Assembly: GCA_030017825.1 (NCBI GenBank)
Contig: JASEGW010000087.1
Coordinates: forward strand, 1 to 6,489
From: a bacterium
GTDB lineage: Bacteria; UBA9089; JAHJRX01
Reading direction: 5' to 3'
DNA length: 6,489 nt
Shown: piece by piece, positions 1 through 6,010 of the stretch
Layout of the letters: the number at the start of each line of letters is the position of its first letter
Position numbering within the stretch: position 1 is the first letter of the stretch
Program-made: the position numbers and the translations under genes
The notes under the pieces: model-generated
What the model was told of the DNA's origin: nothing
What the model saw: the letters and a program-made list of their open reading frames with translations, nothing else
Database searches by the model: none

Positions 1-27
1 AGCAAAGAAATATTAATCCTTAAACTT

Positions 28-55
28 AAAATAAAGGAACATATTCTTATGTCAA
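28..55 (-). promoter_or_regulatory. Weak candidate promoter for a gene beyond the left edge
   Basis: On the minus strand a perfect -35 hexamer TTGACA (50-55) is followed after 16 nt by TATTTT (28-33), which matches 4 of 6 positions of the -10 consensus. An AAGGA sequence lies further downstream at 17-21. No start codon with a usable frame appears before the window edge. The site sits 53 nt past the end of the transketolase C-subunit gene, so it could drive the next minus-strand gene. In DNA this AT-rich a weak -10 match can arise by chance. Confidence 0.25.
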
Positions 56-107
56 GCTCAGGTTAATTATAAATATTTTTCAAAAGTTAAAAATCAGAAT
101 TTAGAAG

Positions 108-1097
108 TCAATTTTTTATTTTTAATTTATCATTGTTCAATTTTTTTAGTGCTGAAATTACCTTATCTACAATATTATCATCTGTGAGTTTATATTTTTT
201 AAATAAATAGTCAGGGGTACCAGGAGTAGCAAATTCATTCTGTAATCCCATGCGAACCAAAGTGATATCAAACCCTTTTTCGGCTATTATTTCTGCTATT
301 GTCGAACCCAAACTACCAGTTATTAAGTGATTTTCAATGGTTATTATAGTTTTTACTTTTTTAGCTAGCTTTAAAATGGCAGGTTTGTCAATGGGTTTAA
401 TTGTAGATATGTGTAATAGGGTAGGGAATATTCCTTTTTTTTCTAATTTTAAAGTGGCTGTTAAAGCTTGGTTAAGCATAATTCCAGAAGTTATTATAGC
501 TATGTCTTTTCCTTCTTGAATTTGTACTGCTTTTCCTATTTGGAATTGGTATTTCTTGGAGTCAAATATTTTAGGGACTTCTCTTCTCATCATACGAATA
601 TATACAGGTCCTTGGTGTTCAGCTATTAAAGGAATTGCTTGAGATATTTCTGTAGCATCAGCAGGATCGATTACAGTCATATTGGGTAAAGTTCGCATAA
701 GAGCAAGATCGTCAATAGCTTGATGGGTAGGGCCAAGACGGGATGTTAGGCCAGGAATAGTTCCTACTAATTTAACATTTATATTCTGCATAGCCACTTG
801 AATACATATTTGTTCATAAACTCGGCGAGTGATAAAGACTCCGAAACTATGTACAAATGGTATTTCTCCTTCAATAGCAAGACCTACAGCAATATTTATT
901 TCATTAGCCTCAGCAGTACCAATATTAAAGAATCTCTCGGGAAATCTATTCTTAAATTCATCAATTTCAGTAGAATTGCCAAGATCTGCTCCTAAAACTA
1001 CTATTCTTGGGTTTGATTTTCCAAGAGTTGTTAATATTTTTTTATAAGGTGCAAAATCTTGTTCTATTTTATTTAATAAAAATTTATTCTTCGCCAT
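108..1097 (-). CDS. Transketolase, C-terminal subunit (split type)
   Basis: This is the pyrimidine-binding half plus C-terminal domain of a two-gene transketolase. With the neighbouring N-subunit it should transfer two-carbon ketol units between sugar phosphates in the cytoplasm, using thiamine diphosphate. Numbering is from the ATG at 1097 (329 aa). The segment GTAEANE carries the catalytic glutamate (E63), which activates the cofactor in this family. LGPTHQAIDDLALMR carries the conserved substrate-contacting histidine (H125). NMTVIDPADATE and GPVYIRM are further family signatures, and ENHLITGSLGS lies in the C-terminal domain, roughly residues 190-320. A longer frame from an ATG at 1118 exists, but 1097 is preferred: it has GGTGAT, complementary to the 16S tail, 4 nt upstream, while 1118 has only weak AAAG-like sequence. 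The frame overlaps the N-subunit gene by 14 nt (35 nt with the longer start), which suggests translational coupling and co-production. The sugar specificity cannot be read from this half. No terminator hairpin follows. Confidence 0.93.
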   Translation of the reverse strand: MAKNKFLLNKIEQDFAPYKKILTTLGKSNPRIVVLGADLGNSTEIDEFKNRFPERFFNIGTAEANEINIAVGLAIEGEIPFVHSFGVFITRRVYEQICIQVAMQNINVKLVGTIPGLTSRLGPTHQAIDDLALMRTLPNMTVIDPADATEISQAIPLIAEHQGPVYIRMMRREVPKIFDSKKYQFQIGKAVQIQEGKDIAIITSGIMLNQALTATLKLEKKGIFPTLLHISTIKPIDKPAILKLAKKVKTIITIENHLITGSLGSTIAEIIAEKGFDITLVRMGLQNEFATPGTPDYLFKKYKLTDDNIVDKVISALKKLNNDKLKIKN

Positions 1098-1923
1098 CCC
1101 AATCACCAAAGAGCTCATATTCTGCTTTACTTTTTAGCTTTTTATCTAATCTTGTATAATGAAAATCTATATTTCCTTCCATGAAAGATATACCTTTTCC
1201 TCTTATGGTGTTTCCAATTAAGATACTTGGTCCTATTCTCTTTAAGTCAAATTCATCTAAATTATGGACAATTTCACTCATGTTATTGCCATCTATCTCT
1301 TTAACTTCCCAACCAAAGGCTTGATATTTCTCAGCAATAGATTCCATATTCATAACATCTTTGGTGGGACCATCTACCTGGAAACCATTTTTATCAATTA
1401 AAGCAATAATATTATCAAGTTTAAAATGGGCAGCAGAAGCAGCTGCTTCCCATATTTGGCCCTCACCTTGCTCCCCATCACTCATCATTACAAAGATGCG
1501 ATGCTCTTTCTTTCTTAACTTAGCATGAAGAGCCATTCCTACGCCTACTGAAAGTACTTGTCCCAAAGAGCCTCCACTAATTTCAATTCCAGGTAAAGTT
1601 TCTCGATGGGATATTAACTCAACTGGAGAGCCATTTTCTTTAAAAGTATACAAAAGATTAGGATCAAAATAACCTAAATCAGCAAGGATAACATAGAGTG
1701 GTAGAGCGTAATGTCCTGGAGAAAGAAGAAAACGGTCTCTTCTGCTCCATTTGGGTTGATGGAATTGACAATTTATATAACGATGAAACAGAGCAGTCAT
1801 CATATCAATACAAGACAAAGCTTGAGCAAGGTAAGCTCCACCTGTTTTATAAGTGATATCAATTAATTTTTTTCTATATTCTTGGGCTTTAATATTGAGT
1901 TCTTCTATAGAGATGTTTTTCAT
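1084..1923 (-). CDS. Transketolase, N-terminal subunit (split type)
   Basis: This is the diphosphate-binding half of the split transketolase (279 aa, normal for the family). The thiamine diphosphate/metal motif is visible as SDGEQGEGQIWEA (148-160) through DKNGFQVDG, giving the D149...N179 pair that ligates Mg2+. Other family landmarks are SPGHYALPLY (H71), SHRETLPGIEISGGSLGQ (H106) and KGISFMEGNIDFHY near 243-256. One motif is unusual. Where most transketolases have GHPGG after the YKAG-like helix, this protein reads AYLAQ (30-34), so the usual histidine is Tyr31. The first glycine of GDG is also serine. These may mark a subfamily with a different donor or acceptor, which is inference. The ATG is the earliest possible start, because an in-frame TAG lies 6 nt upstream. 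No Shine-Dalgarno sequence precedes it. The gene follows the glycosyltransferase by 66 nt and overlaps the C-subunit gene. Confidence 0.92.
   Translation of the reverse strand: MKNISIEELNIKAQEYRKKLIDITYKTGGAYLAQALSCIDMMTALFHRYINCQFHQPKWSRRDRFLLSPGHYALPLYVILADLGYFDPNLLYTFKENGSPVELISHRETLPGIEISGGSLGQVLSVGVGMALHAKLRKKEHRIFVMMSDGEQGEGQIWEAAASAAHFKLDNIIALIDKNGFQVDGPTKDVMNMESIAEKYQAFGWEVKEIDGNNMSEIVHNLDEFDLKRIGPSILIGNTIRGKGISFMEGNIDFHYTRLDKKLKSKAEYELFGDWDGEE
1102..1107 (-). promoter_or_regulatory. Ribosome binding site favouring the 1097 start
   Basis: GGTGAT lies 4 nt upstream of the ATG at 1097 and matches part of the extended 16S anti-Shine-Dalgarno complement. It lies inside the end of the N-subunit frame. 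The alternative ATG at 1118 lacks a comparable site, so this element is the main reason for choosing the shorter C-subunit. Confidence 0.45.
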
Positions 1924-1989
1924 TATCTATTTAACTTGATTATTATAGGAACTTGCTTTATAATTCCTTTAAATTTAGCATATTTTATA
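1924..1989 (-). other. Spacer between glycosyltransferase and transketolase genes
   Basis: These 66 nt separate the two frames. On the minus strand there is a 6-bp stem with one G-T pair (1948-1967, GGAATT paired with AGTTCC around an 8-nt loop). It is followed by TATAATAATC rather than a U-run, so it is not a convincing terminator. A perfect TATAAT (1942-1947) lies 18 nt before the transketolase ATG, but no recognisable -35 sits 16-18 nt upstream of it. If used as a -10, the mRNA leader would be only about 12 nt and would lack a Shine-Dalgarno. Read-through from the glycosyltransferase is equally possible. Confidence 0.35.
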
Positions 1990-3501
1990 TTAAACTTGGG
2001 TTTTTATTAACGAATTTATATAAGATAGATATTTAAAGCCAGGTTGGTATTGGGAATGGTTTAGAGTCAATTTTCTAAGACAAGTTTGTGCAGCAGAGTA
2101 ATTTTTTTGTTCTATATAAATATTGACTAGGCTTAAATAAGCTAAAATATTTTCAGGTTTTAAATTTATAAGCTCTTCAAATTTAATAATTGCTTGTAGG
2201 TATTCTTGGTTTTTATAATAAGATTCTCCTAATAAAAACTTGGTCTTGTAATTATCAGGGATGATTCTGTCAGCTTTAGTAAGATATTCTATGGCTTTTG
2301 GGTAATTTTGCAACATTAAAAAGTTTTTTCCCAAAAAATGGTTTATTAGAAATTGTTGATTTTGTTCGTGATATTTTAATAAAGATTCATTTAAGAGCTT
2401 TATAGATTCTTTATAAGCTTGTAAGCAGAATAGTTCTAAACCATAAATCACCTCAATCTTAGCTTCTTTAAGGATACTTTTTAATCTGTTTTCCCTTTTA
2501 GGTTGATGATATAAATTAGAGTATAAACTTTCTAATTTCTTTATATTATTATTTTTATCAAATCTTGTTTTTACCTTATGTAAAGCTTTTTCTCTAAACT
2601 TATTTATTAGAGGGGAATTGTTATTGAATAACCCTATAAGGTAGTTAATGTTTTCTATTATCAGGTCATAATTCTTGGTATCTACAATAAGGCCATCTTT
2701 TTGATGATCTATAATTTCTGTCATTCCTCCTACGTTAGAAGCAATAGGAACAACTCCCATAGCCATAGCTTCAATTACTACTGTAGATAAAGCTTCACTT
2801 GAAGAAAGATTAACCAGAATATCTACTTGTGATAAAAGCCTGGGAATATTATCTTGGTAGCCTAAATATTTTATTTTATCTGTAGATGGGCCATCTTCTC
2901 CAATAATCCAGGCTTCAATATTGTTGTATTTTTTGAGTAATTGAGGAAGTATTTTATCTAATTTATAGTCCATTACTTTATCTGCTCTTCTAATTTCAGC
3001 TAAGACTATTTTAGAGAAATCATTATTTTTATGAGGAGAAGAGAAATATTGCAGGTCAATTCCATTGTAAATTACAGAACATTTATTAGGAATTGTTTGT
3101 AGGTCTTTGACTGATTGAGAGACACAAATTGAATGAGTAACCATGTCATAATTATTACTACCTTGATAAGTAATATGGACTGTTTCTAAAATGATAGGAG
3201 TATTGGCCATATTAGCAGCTAAATAAATTAAGGGATTTTCATTGACTGTATGACCATGAATTATATCAAAGTTATGAAAAAGCTTGATCAGTGAAGGTAG
3301 TTTAAAATCATCTTCAATAAAATGATAATTAAGATTATAATTTAAAACATCATTTTTTAATAAACCTTCTTTGTGAGTGATGATAAGATGGGAATCAAAA
3401 TACTCTGGATTTAGGAAATGGCAATAATCAACAGCCATTTTTTCAGCTCCACCAGGAGTAAGTTTAAATGAAACATGAGCTACTTTTAACCTTTTTTTCA
3501 T
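1990..3501 (-). CDS. GT4-family glycosyltransferase with C-terminal TPR repeats
   Basis: A retaining, NDP-sugar-dependent glycosyltransferase of the GT-B fold, probably cytoplasmic or peripheral to the inner membrane since no membrane segment is present. Numbering is from the ATG at 3501 (503 aa). The N-terminal Rossmann domain has the PGGAE loop (16-20) and the FDIIHGHT segment (about 78-85). The C-terminal Rossmann domain starts after VIYNGID (143-149). It contains the GT4 E-x7-E signature in SSSEALSTVVIEAMAMG (E236, E244), followed by a VGGMTEII loop. The usual GR-x-x-x-EKG loop is replaced by AEIRRADKVMDYK. From about residue 351 to 484 there are about four TPR-like helical hairpins, for example FLLGESYYKNQEYLQAIIKF and AYLSLVNIYIEQKNYSAA, which normally bind proteins. 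Sugar and acceptor cannot be inferred. A GTG at 3528 would add 9 residues but has no ribosome site. The ATG at 3501 has AAAGGA, though at a long 13-nt spacing. Confidence 0.88.
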   Translation of the reverse strand: MKKRLKVAHVSFKLTPGGAEKMAVDYCHFLNPEYFDSHLIITHKEGLLKNDVLNYNLNYHFIEDDFKLPSLIKLFHNFDIIHGHTVNENPLIYLAANMANTPIILETVHITYQGSNNYDMVTHSICVSQSVKDLQTIPNKCSVIYNGIDLQYFSSPHKNNDFSKIVLAEIRRADKVMDYKLDKILPQLLKKYNNIEAWIIGEDGPSTDKIKYLGYQDNIPRLLSQVDILVNLSSSEALSTVVIEAMAMGVVPIASNVGGMTEIIDHQKDGLIVDTKNYDLIIENINYLIGLFNNNSPLINKFREKALHKVKTRFDKNNNIKKLESLYSNLYHQPKRENRLKSILKEAKIEVIYGLELFCLQAYKESIKLLNESLLKYHEQNQQFLINHFLGKNFLMLQNYPKAIEYLTKADRIIPDNYKTKFLLGESYYKNQEYLQAIIKFEELINLKPENILAYLSLVNIYIEQKNYSAAQTCLRKLTLNHSQYQPGFKYLSYINSLIKTQV

Positions 3502-3514
3502 AATTAGCTTGCTT

Positions 3515-3520
3515 TCCTTT
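3515..3520 (-). promoter_or_regulatory. Ribosome binding site of the glycosyltransferase gene
   Basis: AAAGGA lies 13 nt upstream of the ATG at 3501, longer than the usual 5-9 nt. It falls downstream of the GTG at 3528, so it cannot serve that start. The site therefore argues for the shorter protein, though the long spacing lowers certainty. Confidence 0.4.
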
Positions 3521-3586
3521 AGACACACAAAAACAGCATTTAGCTTAAAATTAAAGATAGCTATGGATTAACATGAAAGAATGTTG

Positions 3587-3614
3587 ATAATAAAAATGTT
3601 TAAAAATCTGTAAA
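3587..3614 (-). promoter_or_regulatory. Candidate sigma70-type promoter of the glycosyltransferase gene
   Basis: On the minus strand TTTACA (3609-3614, 5 of 6 consensus) and TATTAT (3587-3592, 5 of 6) are separated by 16 nt. Transcription would begin near 3580, giving a leader of roughly 80 nt to the ATG at 3501. It lies in the only sizeable spacer inside the gene block, so a second transcription start here is reasonable. High AT content makes chance matches likely. A 5-bp inverted repeat, AACAT/ATGTT at 3570-3585, sits at or just past the predicted start. Confidence 0.38.
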
Positions 3615-3705
3615 TATCTGTTCCATCTGTAGTTTAGAATGACTTGATATTAAATTGGAAGGTTAGTTAACACCTCATAATTTTATCCTTATACATAATT
3701 TATCT

Positions 3706-4485
3706 TTATAAATAATAACAGTCAAATTCTTTGGCAATTATTACTTCTTTAGAATAACTTTTCCTTATTTCATTTAGAGCAGTATTTATATTATCAAGTA
3801 AAGATTGATCATAATGGATTAAGATTAATTTATCTACCTGACAGTTGTTGGCAATTTGGCCCACTTCTAAGGCAGATGTATGTGTTTCTAATGTAAAATC
3901 TATAGAACCTTGGGGACACATAGTTTCGTGGATTAACATATTAGTACTTTGGGCTAAATTAGAAACAGAGGCACAAGGACCAGTATCTCCAGAATATACT
4001 AATGTTTTATTATTATTTTTATAGATGAACTTTAAAGCAAAAGAAGGGGTGCTATGACACGCTGGAGAAGAGATAATGGAAATTTCTGAATTATCGAAGA
4101 ATAAATTATTTTCCTTTTCAAGAATTACTTGATAATTAATCTTGAATTGAGATAGGTATTTATCAAGTTGATGTAATTCGATTAAATTTTTAATTATTTC
4201 TAAGGTGCTAAGATTTGCAAAGATATTTATATCTTTTTTTCTTTTCCCAAGCCAAAAATTATGGATTAAAGAAGGTAACCCATAAATATGATCTACATGG
4301 GCATGGGTAATAATAATGTTATTAATGCTACTAAGGTTAATGCCTGCTTTTAATAATTTGTAAGTAGGACTTCCAGCACAATCAATTAAAATAGTTTCAT
4401 TTCTATAGGTTATAGCTAAGTATGTATTATCAATTTCACTGCTAGATAGAGCAGAAGATGTACCTAAGATAATAACTTTGAGCAT
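3706..4485 (-). CDS. RNase Z-like metallo-beta-lactamase-fold hydrolase
   Basis: A cytoplasmic (no signal peptide) two-metal hydrolase of 259 aa. The fold opens with the RNase Z/arylsulfatase-type LGTSSALSS and ILIDCAG. The full metal ligand set is visible: THAHVDHIYGL (H61, H63, D65, H66), CHS (H144), YSGDT (D167) and LIHYD (H224), with an additional HTSA (H202). It is therefore expected to be active on a phosphodiester or a similar ester. In canonical RNase Z a long flexible arm that grips tRNA lies between the third histidine and the GDT aspartate. Here only about 20 residues separate them, so the arm is absent. I therefore call a general phosphodiesterase/arylsulfatase-like member rather than tRNA 3'-processing RNase Z, and the substrate is unknown. 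The ATG lies 5 nt after the stop of the secreted-protein gene with only weak AAAGAA upstream, which suggests co-transcription and coupled translation. Confidence 0.88.
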   Translation of the reverse strand: MLKVIILGTSSALSSSEIDNTYLAITYRNETILIDCAGSPTYKLLKAGINLSSINNIIITHAHVDHIYGLPSLIHNFWLGKRKKDINIFANLSTLEIIKNLIELHQLDKYLSQFKINYQVILEKENNLFFDNSEISIISSPACHSTPSFALKFIYKNNNKTLVYSGDTGPCASVSNLAQSTNMLIHETMCPQGSIDFTLETHTSALEVGQIANNCQVDKLILIHYDQSLLDNINTALNEIRKSYSKEVIIAKEFDCYYL

Positions 4486-4490
4486 ATAAC

Positions 4491-5819
4491 TTATTCTTTA
4501 AATTTGTTAAAATGGAATACATCTAACAATATGCAAAATTCAGCTTTTTCTGATTTTTTATTATTGTGACTAATTTTCCAATAGTCTCCAAAATTAGCAT
4601 ATCCCATAGCTAAGCCAAGATTCCAATACTCAGAAAGATTGTATCTTAAGCCTAATAATATACCATCATTTCCTTCTACAACAATTTTAAGCTTATTTGT
4701 TAGATTAAAATCTGCGCCTATAAATCCCCAATAAGGAAGTATTTTTAGTCCTGCATGAATATTAAAGGTGTCAACATTTGAAGTAAGTACGCCATATAAA
4801 CCTGGCGTAGAAGATTTAAAAGGAGTTATAGCCCAACTGCCCAGAGAACTAACACCTATTGCAGGAACAAAACCCCAGAGTTTTTTAGGAATTTGCCATT
4901 TAAAACCGTGAAGTCCAATTTCTATATTATGACCCATTCCCATATCTGCATGTGGAAACCCTACTCTATAAGCATTTTCATCTAAAACGAAAGCAGTAGG
5001 AGTAGAAAATAACCAGGAAGGTTTTGTAATTATTGAAAAAAATTCTCTTTGAGAAACTGCTAATTCTTTCTTCTTTCTATAGTGCTTTTCATAAAGCTTT
5101 TTTGGAAGTTCTCTTCTAATAGGGCGTTTAGAATAATGTTTTTTAGCAGGACAAGTTTTTAAATGTCTTTTTGATTCATATTGTTTTTGACAACAAGTTT
5201 TGTCTTCTTTCGATTCAGGATATTTGTAGTGGTAAGCTTTATCTTCTTCTGGTTCATAATATTTTTGATAGTAAGCCTTGTCTTCATCTGGTTCATAATA
5301 CTTTTGGTAACGAGTTTTATTTTTATCTTCTTCTGGTTCGAAATATTCATAGGAATAAATATCATCCATGGGTATGTGGTCATATTTTACATCTTCTTCT
5401 CCATAATCCTTCATAAAATCTCTTTTGTAATCTTCTTCAAAAGGATAGTCTTTTTTAATTCTATAACTTTTTATTATCTGTTCTTTATCATCTTCTTTTT
5501 CTTTTTTTCTTCTTTCTTCTTTTCTTTTCTTTCTTTTGAGCTTTAGAGCTTTTCTTTTATGTGGTTTTTCTTCTTTAGAATAATAACGTTCTTCTTCAAG
5601 GTATTCATCTTCAGATAATGCTTCATCTGGCATATTAAGTTCTTCTATATTTACTTCATCGCTTTCATAAAGTCGAAAACCATAATCCTTTAATTTTTGA
5701 GTATCAAAAGTTTTGTTAGTTTTATTGCTTTTTTTGAAATGCTCAAATTCTTGAGCAAAAAGAGGACAGTCGTATAGAATAAAGCTGAAAATTATAATAA
5801 GAATAGCTTTCTTTAACAT
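4491..5819 (-). CDS. Secreted, charged repeat protein with probable outer-membrane barrel domain
   Basis: I do not recognise a named family. From the ATG at 5819 the protein is 442 aa. Residues 1-22 form a classic Sec signal peptide (MLKK, a hydrophobic core, then PLFA before QEF), so it should be exported. Residues about 25-255 are low-complexity and rich in K, E, D, R and Y. They include a purely charged stretch, KRKKRKEERRKKEKE, near 95-109, and 13-residue tandem repeats of the type YYEPEEDKAYYQK (159-212). From about 260 onward the composition changes to alternating hydrophobic/aromatic and glycine-rich strands, such as STPTAFVLDENAYRVGF and NLGLAMGYANFGDYW. This resembles bacterial outer-membrane barrel proteins that open with a PTA-x-x-L motif. 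It is short for a complete large barrel (about 180 residues, perhaps 8-10 strands). It is the first gene of a unit with the hydrolase. A TTG at 5882 would extend the frame but lies in the promoter -35 box. Confidence 0.75.
   Translation of the reverse strand: MLKKAILIIIFSFILYDCPLFAQEFEHFKKSNKTNKTFDTQKLKDYGFRLYESDEVNIEELNMPDEALSEDEYLEEERYYSKEEKPHKRKALKLKRKKRKEERRKKEKEDDKEQIIKSYRIKKDYPFEEDYKRDFMKDYGEEDVKYDHIPMDDIYSYEYFEPEEDKNKTRYQKYYEPDEDKAYYQKYYEPEEDKAYHYKYPESKEDKTCCQKQYESKRHLKTCPAKKHYSKRPIRRELPKKLYEKHYRKKKELAVSQREFFSIITKPSWLFSTPTAFVLDENAYRVGFPHADMGMGHNIEIGLHGFKWQIPKKLWGFVPAIGVSSLGSWAITPFKSSTPGLYGVLTSNVDTFNIHAGLKILPYWGFIGADFNLTNKLKIVVEGNDGILLGLRYNLSEYWNLGLAMGYANFGDYWKISHNNKKSEKAEFCILLDVFHFNKFKE
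5184..5345 (-). repeat. In-gene tandem repeat encoding 13-residue Y-Y-E-P-E-E-D-K units
   Basis: There are four consecutive units in the secreted-protein gene, at 5301-5345 (45 nt), 5262-5300, 5223-5261 and 5184-5222 (39 nt each). Units 2 and 3 are nearly identical (YYEPDEDKAYYQK and YYEPEEDKAYHYK). Unit 1 carries a two-residue insertion, and unit 4 (YPESKEDKTCCQK) has diverged. A fifth, decayed copy may follow. Similarity persists at the DNA level between neighbours, so the units probably arose by duplication and could vary in number between strains. Confidence 0.85.
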
Positions 5820-5823
5820 ATTT

Positions 5824-5829
5824 CCCCCC
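5824..5829 (-). promoter_or_regulatory. G-run ribosome binding site deciding the 5819 start
   Basis: Six consecutive G on the minus strand end 4 nt before the ATG at 5819, in otherwise very AT-rich DNA. It is a GGAGG-like site, unusual in being a plain G6 run. Together with the signal peptide that begins exactly at this ATG, it fixes the start. It lies inside the predicted short mRNA leader of about 28 nt. Confidence 0.6.
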
Positions 5830-5853
5830 AAGAGATGCATAATATATTTTGTA

Positions 5854-5882
5854 ATTATAACAAAAATAGTATGATATGCCAA
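5854..5882 (-). promoter_or_regulatory. Strong sigma70-type promoter for the secreted-protein/hydrolase unit
   Basis: On the minus strand TTGGCA (5877-5882, 5 of 6 consensus) is followed by exactly 17 nt and a perfect TATAAT (5854-5859). Transcription should begin near 5847, about 28 nt before the ATG at 5819, and the leader contains the G6 ribosome site. The upstream flank is T-rich, which could act as an UP-like element. This is the best promoter in the window. It shows that the TTG at 5880-5882 is promoter sequence rather than a start codon. Confidence 0.72.
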
Positions 5883-6010
5883 TAAAAAACAACAATGTCA
5901 TTCAAATTATTTAAAATTTAAAATTATAATAAAGATTTTCTTTTTTAGATTTTCGATTTGTTTTAAATGAAGCTTGTGCGGGGTGATGCTATTATATTTT
6001 GTTGTTAGGT

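Noticed and set aside
337..1047. Short plus-strand open frames opposite the transketolase C-subunit gene (337-519, 798-995, 829-1047)
   Set aside because: They lie wholly inside a well-conserved gene on the other strand, have no family resemblance, and their products read as low-complexity hydrophobic or serine-rich strings.
1948..1967. GGAATT/AGTTCC stem as a terminator after the glycosyltransferase gene
   Set aside because: It is short with a G-T pair and is followed by TATAATAATC instead of a U-tract.
3570..3585. AACAT/ATGTT hairpin as a terminator after the hydrolase gene
   Set aside because: The stem is only 5 bp, AT-rich and not followed by a U-run on the minus strand.
3706..4485. Naming the hydrolase as RNase Z (rnz)
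   Set aside because: The metal ligands match but the tRNA-binding flexible arm is absent and the protein is short, so the specific name is unsupported.
5184..5345. CRISPR-like array
   Set aside because: The repeats are contiguous without unique spacers and are in-frame coding units of a protein gene.
5159..5546. Open frames in other phases over the repeat and purine tract (minus 5159-5383, plus 5171-5416 and 5181-5546)
   Set aside because: Repetitive, purine-biased codons leave other frames free of stops. The products (K/I/M-rich, or F/I-rich) are shadows of the repeat-containing gene.
5764..5775. Possible lipoprotein box at LYDC in the signal peptide
   Set aside because: The residues before Cys18 are Y and D, which do not fit the small-residue lipobox. 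A signal peptidase I site after LFA fits better.
5967..6008. 13-codon plus-strand frame starting ATGAAGCTTGTG
   Set aside because: There is no ribosome site and no promoter, and it is far too short to support a peptide gene.
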